Part shown: positions 56,879 through 64,000 of the stretch, one piece after another | Layout of the letters: every line of letters begins with the position of its first letter | Numbering within the stretch: position 1 is the first letter of the stretch | NCBI GenBank assembly: GCA_022376465.1 | Contig: JACDTU010000004.1 | Location: 124,001-188,000, forward strand | DNA: 64,000 nt | Origin: Cubamyces lactineus | Taxonomy: Eukaryota; Basidiomycota; Agaricomycetes; Polyporales; Polyporaceae | Direction: 5' to 3' | Notes under the pieces: model-generated | Database searches by the model: none | Seen by the model: only the letters and a program-made list of their open reading frames with translations | What the model was told of the DNA's origin: nothing | Translations under genes and position numbers: made by a program

Positions 56879-59800
56879 ATGCAGGCCTATCCGCAGGCCT
56901 TCGCCCAACCCAATAAGGGCACCCTCGTCCCCGGGCAGTCCATCACCGTCAACAAGTACACGGTTGTCGTAGAGCGCTACCTCAGTCAAGGTCAGACATG
57001 CTGTTTCTGCTAGATCACCATCCGCCCTCCTTTGGAGGCACCGCGGCGTATGGATAGCCAGTGCTGCGGAGGTACAATGCCAATGGGGGACATACGATCG
57101 GGTGCAACGTGCGAGCCTCCTTTCACCAGATCTTGGCACCCTCAATCACCTTCGACGGTCGTCGCCATGTTCGCGTCTGACCTCTACTTCTAGGTGGCTT
57201 CGCACACATCTATCTTGTCCGGACCGCTCAACCCATCTATAATACTACGCATCATGTCCTCAAACGCATTGCCGTTCCAAACGAGAGCATGCTGTCGGAA
57301 GTCAAGAAGGAAGTGGACATCATGGTAATTCGGCCTTTGTCACTTGTTCTTTGCGTGCATTCATGCGAATAACGATTCCAGAGAATACTCAAAGGCCATC
57401 CGAACATCGTCTTCCTCATTGACGCAGCCTGGCATCGCATGGCCAATGGCACCTATGAAGTCTTCATCCTCATGGAGTACTGCCCTGGCGGTGGTCTCAT
57501 TGATATGATGAATCGGCGACTTCGAGAACGACTCACCGAGGCGGAGATTCTCACTATCTTTGTTGACGTATGCGAGGGCTTGGCGGCCATGCACGCTCTC
57601 AAGCCTCCCATCCTACACCGAGATCTCAAGGTCGAAAACATCCTGCAAGCGTCGCCTACATCATACAAGCTATGCGACTTTGGCAGTGCTACGCCTGTGC
57701 AGAAAGTACCCTCAAACTCGCAAGAGCTTCGCATGCTTGAAGCGGATCTTAACAGACACACTACCCTCCAGTATCGTGCTCCGGAGATGATCGACGTTCA
57801 CCTTCGAAGACCGATCGACGAGAAGAGCGATGTCTGGGCTTTAGGTGTCCTTCTCTACAAACTCTGCTATTACACAACTCCCTTCGAGGAACACGGACCA
57901 TTAGCAATTCTCAACGTCCAATACAAGATACCCCCATATCCCGTATACTCAGCGCAAATGAATGCGCTCATTGGTCGGTCCAGCTTGTTATATCTACGGA
58001 GCGTCCTCTCACCTGCAGCGTGACAGCATCCATGCTCAAGGAACATGGGACGCAGCGTCCAAGTGTCTTCGAGATCCTCCAACACGTCCATGGTTTGCGG
58101 GGCACGAAATCTCGATTCACGTACAATATCCCGCCAAGGGAGCCGCTCTCCCCACGCGGTCTCCAGGCACCTCTCCAGGCTCTCTCTCCGAATGTCGCAT
58201 CAAATCTTCTCGATGATCTTGTCTCGTACAAGTCTCAACAGCCGCTTTCGACGTCGCCAGCCAAGAACGCCGGTGTGGAGGCACGCGAGAAGGTGTTGGA
58301 GGCCATTGCACCCATGCGACGAGGACGACCGCAACAATCTCAGGGAGGCTCTCGAGGGTCCTCTCGTCCACCCAGCCCCGAGAAGCCTGTTACCTTTGAT
58401 ACGAAGTTTGGCGATGGAGGTGATCACTCATGGAAAGGCTTACGACCTCCGAAGTCTGGCCTGCCGGGAGGAGGCAATGACGCTGCGTCGCTCAACAGCA
58501 AGACCGATACGGATGCTTGGAGCATTGACTCACGACGGTCTGCTCCCAAACCTGATGCTAGCGAACGTCGACCCACGGGCTTCGACAATGACTTCAGCTC
58601 GAGCTTCGGGAGCAAATTCACCACTACCCATCAGCCTGGGCGCTCTCCTCCTACGAACAAGCCGGCAGATAGTACTCCTTCTAGCTTTGGCTCAGGATTT
58701 GGTGATGCCTTTGACCCTTCCAAGATATCATCCTCTGCACGACCTCCATCGCGCTTGCGGACAAGTCGAATAGGCAAGGATGCATTTGACGGACTTGGCC
58801 TTCCTGCGCCCCCTCCGGCAACGACCCTCGGGGAAGCGCGAAAGAGCCGTACGGGTCTAGCGAGCTTCAACTTGTCATCGGGCTCAAGTTCTCAACTCAA
58901 TGTCACGCCGCCTACGCCGGGTGGTTTGGGTACCTCGAACACGACCTATCGCCCCCCGAGCGTCCATGCGTCAAGACCGACGCCCTCTCCGCAGCTGACA
59001 TCGTCTCAGCAGCAGCAACCGCAGCCACAGTCATCGAATTTGTCCCCAATACCCCCACCATCGCAGACTTGGCGACAACATTTGCAATCGACGTCCTCGT
59101 CGAATCAGGACGCGCTTTCCGCCGAGGAGCGCTTCCCTTCCCTCGAGGACCTTGATCGGACGTTTGGTACTCCCTCTCCCAGTATGCCAGCCGAAAAGCC
59201 TCCGCAGCGACTCTCAGAGCGCCCGCCCTCGCGCAACAGCTATATGGGCACAGGCTCAGGGGGCGTTAGCTATACGCAAGGTTTGGGTGTCGCCGCAGGC
59301 AAGGGTCGTTTCGATGGTGTGCGCTCGCAACACGTCACTGGGACGGCGATGCGAGAGACGCGGCCGCCCGCATCCCGGCAGTCGACTTTCCTACGGAGCA
59401 GTGAGTCGACGAAGACTGAGGACGGCCCGAGCAGGACGCAGCAGCCGTCGTTGATGAGCAGGCCATCGTTGTCGCGCAAGCACAGAAGTTCTGTGTCAAT
59501 GAAGACGTCCTCGTCGCCATCTGATGCTCTCGATCTACTATCTGGAGGAGTCACGCCGTCTGATTCTGCTGTTCCGCCGTCGTTGCCGCCCAGGCCTCTG
59601 CCTACACCACGCACTGAACCTCGCGACTGGCTCACAGGCGCTGACGAAGACATCAACCTCGCCCTCGCGGCTCCACGAGCAACGACGCCCACGCATTCGC
59701 AAGAGTCCCAGCCGGTCCTGCGTGATTCGCCCAGCAAGCGCGCAAGCTACATCGAGCGAAGCCCGATTGCGCTTCAGAAGCCGCTGGAGGCAGAGAGCGT

Positions 59801-61592
59801 GGTGCCGTCCCACACGTCGGAGGTTTTGAAGCCCGCACTGTCAGCTGCAGCGACGGAGCTCGAGCGGGAGTGGGATCGTGCTCTGGAGAGGCTCGACCAC
59901 ATCCCTCTCGGGAAGAGTGAGCGCGAGAGAGAACGTGAGAGGGAGAAAGAGAAGGAGCGCGAGCGCATACAGGCGGAAAGGGAGGCTGCAGCGAGGAAGC
60001 TGGAGAGGCGTCCTTCGCCGTCGCCAGCCGTCACGAAGGCGTTCATCACCCGCGGCGACGTCGACACCCGGGGGCTGGGGTTGCAGATTCCGCCCGTGCA
60101 ACCGCACACACATAGCGCAACGCCTTCCCCGAGCGGGCTGACGGACAACTGGAGCCCGGTGCCTTCTCCCGCGGAGTCTTCTGGTAGTGAAGGAGGCCCA
60201 GAGGACCTGAACGGGTATAAACCTTCGAGCGGGAAAGGATCGCGCTTGCCTGAGAAGGCCGGTGTGAGGGGCAGTGCGAACGGAGCCTCTCTCGGTGCGC
60301 CTCCCAAGGATGGTGAACGGAGGCGCCGTACGAGGAGCAAGAGTAGGCAGAGCTCGGTGCATGACCTTGTCGACCTATGGGGAGGAGGCGTTGAGAGGGA
60401 GAAGGAGAAGCCGAAGGGTAGCTTGGGGGCCCCGTCGACCAAGAGAAGTTCCGTCATCGTCCCCGCTGGAACGATGAAACCTCCCCCTCTAACGAGCAAA
60501 CCGCGCTCGGCGTCTCCGCAACCCATCTCTACGTCTACTGGGGCACAACCGTCGAAGCCCATGCCCTCTCCCAGCAAGCACACTAAGCTACCGTCTACCT
60601 CTGCTAGCCGTCGCCTCCCTATACCCCCATCTATCGACACCGCGAGCGGCCGCTCACGCCCCGCCTCCATGTTCATCTCCCCTGTCTCCGCGTCCAGGTC
60701 GACTCCTGGCGAGATGGCCTCTTCGTCGGAGGCCGCGGCGACTTTCGCCCAGCAGGCACTTTCCCCACCCGACACGCCCCGCACGCATAGGTCGACGCGA
60801 CGCAGCTCCATTTCAGACATGGTGCAGCTGTACGAGACCATCGGAAGCTCCAAGACTAAGAGCCAGGGCCCTGGACCCGGGCCTCCCGCTAAGCCAGCCG
60901 GGCTCGCGCTCAAGACGCACCATAGCACGAGCAGCACGGCTTCTACTGCAACTACGATGGAGATGTCGCCCTCGGCGGCGGCCACGCGCTTCCCCAAGCT
61001 GTCACCCACGACGTCCCCGGTGCTCTCCCGAGCGAACCTCGCGGTGCCGGAGGACACGGGACGGTCTGTCGCGGGCGGGTTTGCGCGCGACTTTGCGAAG
61101 CATAGGACGTCCCCTACTGGTCTCCCGCCACGCAGCTCTCCCGTCGGGCGGCTTGAGACGCCATATACGGGCGCGTTCGGCAGCAACACGACTGGGACGT
61201 CGATCAATGGTTTGCCGTCGCGCCGCTCTCCTCTCGAGCCTGCGCGGGAACAGCAACCTTCTCGCGCTTCGACAAGGGTGGACTTGGGTGGAGCTCAGCA
61301 GCAACAGCAGCAACAACAGTCTCAGCAGCAGCAGCAGCAGCAGCAGCAACCTCCACCGTCTCCACGCCTGGAACGCAGGACATCGGATCAGGCTGAGGGC
61401 GGGATCGTGCGCTCGCCATCTCCGGAAAAGCCGTACCAGGGCGTGTCGAAGCTGATCGACCGATGGCAGCGCGCGGTGGACGAGACGACGCCTGCTGGGT
61501 TGAACGGGTCCGGATCCGGAGCGGGGGCTCGCCGTGGGGGTGTGCCTGCGCGGCGCGCGGGCATGGTGTCTGGTGGTCTGGGGCGAAGTTGA
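56879..61592 (+). CDS. NAK-family (ARK1/PRK1/AAK1-like) serine/threonine kinase
   Basis: Four exons (56879-56990, 57194-57324, 57382-57973, 58027-61592) close in frame as 1466 aa. The N-terminal kinase domain (about residues 25-305) has GGFAHIYLV in the Gly loop, Lys61 in HVLKRIAV, HRDLKVEN with Asp162, DFGSA with Asp180, and APEMIDVHLRRPIDEKSDVWALG. The following MLKEHGTQRPSVFEILQHVH and SRFTYNIP are typical of the NAK family, which regulates actin patches and clathrin endocytosis in yeast (Ark1/Prk1) and animals (AAK1, GAK). The long C-terminal tail is Ser/Pro-rich and probably disordered, with an Arg/Glu coiled stretch and a poly-Gln tract. The third intron must end at 58026 (acceptor gtgacag); the acceptor 8 bp earlier gives a stop. 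Confidence 0.94.
61296..61349 (+). repeat. CAG/CAA tract coding poly-Gln in the NAK kinase
   Basis: Eighteen codons, almost all CAG or CAA with one Ser interruption. The mixed codons make expansion less likely than in a pure CAG run. Confidence 0.8.
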
Positions 61593-62284
61593 GTGGAGAT
61601 GGCTGATCGGTGGTCGATCGGTTAGTTTGTGGGTGGGTGGCGATAGGAATCAGGAGTTCAGGGATAGTTGGAAGAAGGGACGATGGACTTGGGGATACCA
61701 GAAAGTAATACCATGTTTTCGGTCATCTTGCGCGGATGAGCCCGAGACTTTCTTCAAGCATCATGATATCTTGCATCTTGACACGACCGGATACGGCATC
61801 TTTTTCCAAGTTCTTGCAATCTCTCGCACTGCTGTAGTCTTTCGTGGCAGGAATTGATATGAAGTATTGTATATGAGCCGGGGCTGCTACATGTAGGCTA
61901 CTGGACCAAGAATTACGATGACGAAAGCGGAGTGACGACTAAGCTGGAGATTCAAGAGAAAGCGAGAGTACGATACATCTACATAAGTTACGTTGCTTTG
62001 AAACAGAGAAGTCTAGGTGTAAGAGAGTTCGGAATATAGGCAAAGAGAATCAGCTTCCTGGCTGTGAAATACTTCCGTAAACGACAAGAGCGCAGAAGAC
62101 GAGCCTGCGGTCTGCACGATAAGAAAACGGAAGTCGTCAAGCTGTCCGCACGTCCACCGCGATCGCCATCTCGAGACGACAGGCTGGCAGCAACAACGAC
62201 ATCGAAAGGCGATGCGCGTTGTGTCGCAACAAACCGTGATAGGATAGGATGTCCCATCGCCGCGCGCCATCAGCGTTCGGACGT
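61593..62284. other. Convergent intergenic region, no gene seen
   Basis: It lies between the 3' ends of the kinase (plus) and the CTR-like gene (minus). No conserved ORF was recognised; AT-rich patches near 61860-62050 may hold the terminators. Confidence 0.5.
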
Positions 62285-63268
62285 TCACCGTCCCAACAGC
62301 AGCTCCCGGGCGACGTCCCTGCCCTTGCCGTGCTCCCACGGGTCCTCGTCGGCCGGGTACACGTTTGCCTTAACGCGCTCGGTGTCCCCAGAGAGCCCGA
62401 GCGTGACCGCGGCGGCGTCCGCGCGTGCGATGTTGGACTCGTTCGGGTGGATGAAGATGCTCTCGGGCTTGGACTTGGATCGCGGGCGGGTCGTCGTGGG
62501 GCGCGAAGCGGCCGTGGGCGGGTAGGAGGACGGCGTCGGCTCGCGCGGGAAGTTGTCCTCTGAAGGGGAGGGGAGGAGGCGCTCCTTGACATTCTCGGAG
62601 CTGGCACTATGTGTCAGAATGTGGAGTAGATAGACGGTGGATGGTGTGTTGCGTACTCGTGGCGGTTGTGCTCTGGGGCAGAGTCAAGGTATTCGATGAT
62701 GAATTGACCTATCGCGAGGCAAGTCACCTGCGTATTTCGTTAGACCATGTAGAGTGTACCGTTGTGCGACTTTGACATACTGCTACCACAATGAGACTAC
62801 AGGGATCGGTGTTGCGTTCAATCTGCCGTCTGCATGCACATGTACAAGGGCAACACTCACCCGAAGCTGAATGTCATGCCAATTAACATGTACATCCTAG
62901 TCACGCCAAGACGACATTCAGTGATACTACGGTAAGCTTTGCAGATGCACGTACAGACGGTCAAAGGTGACCAGCCAATAGAGAAATGCGCGCCATAGAG
63001 CCGTTCCTATGCGTGACGGACGGTGGCCTCGTGCGAAGGGGTTCCACTTCTTGCTCATCGCATATGTCAACAGTCTGCTTTCAAGCTCAACTGTGTATGC
63101 GTTGGATAGTCTGCCTGTGAATCCGCACCTTTCAGAGAAGCATATGCATGCTGTTAGACAGCATGCGACAAAGAACGACCACCCCGAATCTAGGTGTAGG
63201 CCGTCCACTAGGACGTGTTCGCCCAAGAAACTCCAGTGAAGGTGGTCCTCCCAGCCGCCGTCCATCAT
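62285..63268 (-). CDS. CTR-family copper transporter-like membrane protein
   Basis: Six exons (63268-63129, 63074-62955, 62896-62861, 62796-62781, 62727-62657, 62606-62285) total 705 nt and close in frame as 234 aa. The fold matches the Ctr family: a short N-terminus MMDGGWEDHLHWSFLGEHVLV, a first membrane span FFVACCLTACICFSER, a loop SKKWNPFARG, then TALWRAFLYWLVTFDRLMY leading into MLIGM (the MxxxM signature) and FGLIVVAVTCLAIGQFIIEYL. Copper CTRs usually carry N-terminal Met-rich motifs, absent here, so metal specificity is uncertain. The cytosolic tail of about 105 residues is Ser/Pro/Arg-rich and ends GKGRDVARELLLGR. Exon 4 is 16 nt. The gene is divergent from a CAK1-like kinase. Confidence 0.85.
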
Positions 63269-63613
63269 GGTGGGCCAATATAGAGTAGGATATATGTGCT
63301 CGAGAAAGTGAAGAAAGAGTGTGCTAGCAGTACAAAGACCAGACCGCGGTCGGTAGGGAAAGGTGAGAGTTAAGTATAGACAGGCGCGTTTCCGAGTGGA
63401 CGAGTTGATGCTCCAGCCTGGGAGTCCGCAGCTCTCCGATGTTCTCGGACCTCGCCTGGACGGCTTTCGGTCCGGTATCTCCGTCTATAGCAGCCTGAGC
63501 TGTGTGGTTGATCGCTTCGTCCTCGACACTCCTGCCATGCACTCTCACCGCAGCCTCCACCTAGCTGCGAGCAAAAGTGGACTACTTGGCGCAGAGATCA
63601 GCGACACCTGAAA
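63269..63613. promoter_or_regulatory. Divergent promoter between CTR-like gene and kinase
   Basis: A 345-bp spacer between two start codons facing outward. No clear TATA box; no obvious metal-response element was identified. Confidence 0.45.
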
Positions 63614-64000
63614 ATGAGTGACACGGATGATGTACAGTCAAAGTGGCCGCTCTTGGAAGAGATATTCGATGTTGTGAGTGTAGAATACACCACCACGATG
63701 TACATGCAACGCTCACGCGTCGATAGGATACGTTCGAAACAGTTGCCGAGAGCATAGTGTCTTTTGTTACACGGAGCTGGTATCGCGACGCCTCACAAAC
63801 CTCGCCAGTAGCTATCAAGAGCGCTTCGACCAACCCCAAGTTCTCTAAACAGCCTCATGACATCGGTAGAGAGCTACGAATACTCCTCAACCTCTCGCAT
63901 GCCAATGTATGTACACAGATTTGCTTTGGTGACAAAGTCTCAACGTGTCCAGGTGATAGAGGTGCTTGGTTATACATATGAGCTGCATACGAGCACGCTG
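63614..64000 (+). CDS. N-terminus of a CAK1-like protein kinase, cut by the window edge
   Basis: Exons 63614-63673, 63727-63906 and 63953 to the edge give 96 residues. The start MSDTDDVQSKWPLLEEIFDV leads to SPVAIKSAS with the ATP-binding Lys (residue 51), then GRELRILLNLSHANVIEVLG, whose Glu69 would be the alpha-C partner. The region where a Gly-rich loop should sit (AESIVSFVTRSW) has no GxGxxG. Loss of that loop is known in fungal CDK-activating kinases of the Cak1/Csk1 type, which is my best guess. The activation segment is outside the window. Confidence 0.7.

Noticed and set aside
59774..61207. 477-codon ORF on the minus strand inside the NAK kinase gene
   Set aside because: It is exactly antisense to the Ser/Pro-rich kinase tail, whose GC-rich codons leave the opposite frame open; its translation is low-complexity.

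Overview
The window reads as nuclear DNA of a filamentous basidiomycete, most likely an Agaricomycete. Reasons: very dense short introns (about 45-70 bp, GT-AG, CTRAY branch points), a GC-rich genome, and gene families typical of that group (intron-rich GH28, a fungal O-fucosyltransferase-like protein, a FAS1 secreted protein, a YGL242C-like ankyrin protein, SYO1, a CTR-like transporter). No species is named; this comes from gene structure and remembered families, not a search.

Left block (1 to about 21.8 kb): a truncated fungal gene, tRNA-Ala(CGC), a GH28 pectinase split into 20 exons, an O-fucosyltransferase-like protein, a frameshifted unknown gene, histidyl-tRNA synthetase, a small ankyrin protein, ubiquitin-L40, a Gfd2/YDR514C-like RNase H-fold protein, coatomer delta, an aldo-keto reductase with a puzzling ORF overlapping its 5' end, and a fasciclin protein. 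These are mostly housekeeping and secretory genes. I rebuilt most exon chains by hand, and the reading frame closes across each chain.

Middle block (about 21.8 to 42.1 kb): over 20 kb in which I recognise no conserved gene. It is GC-rich and contains purine- and pyrimidine-biased blocks that flip strand near 35.0 kb. Its one clear landmark is a 1.3 kb hAT-type DNA transposon (38398-39705) with a perfect 8-bp target duplication and a decayed transposase.

Right block (42.1 to 64 kb): a TPX2-like spindle protein, a low-confidence unknown locus, SYO1 (Rpl5/Rpl11 import chaperone) divergent from FIP1 (mRNA polyadenylation), mitochondrial uL10m, a glutathione S-transferase, a 6PGDH/HIBADH-like dehydrogenase divergent from an ARK/PRK/AAK1-type kinase, and a CTR-like transporter divergent from the start of a CAK1-like kinase.

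The strongest novelty is a set of micro-exons: 5 nt (GH28, carrying the codon of a catalytic Asp), 6 nt, 10 nt, 13 nt, 14 nt, 16 nt and several of exactly 17 nt. Most automatic gene callers would miss them. No operon-like or defence system was found.
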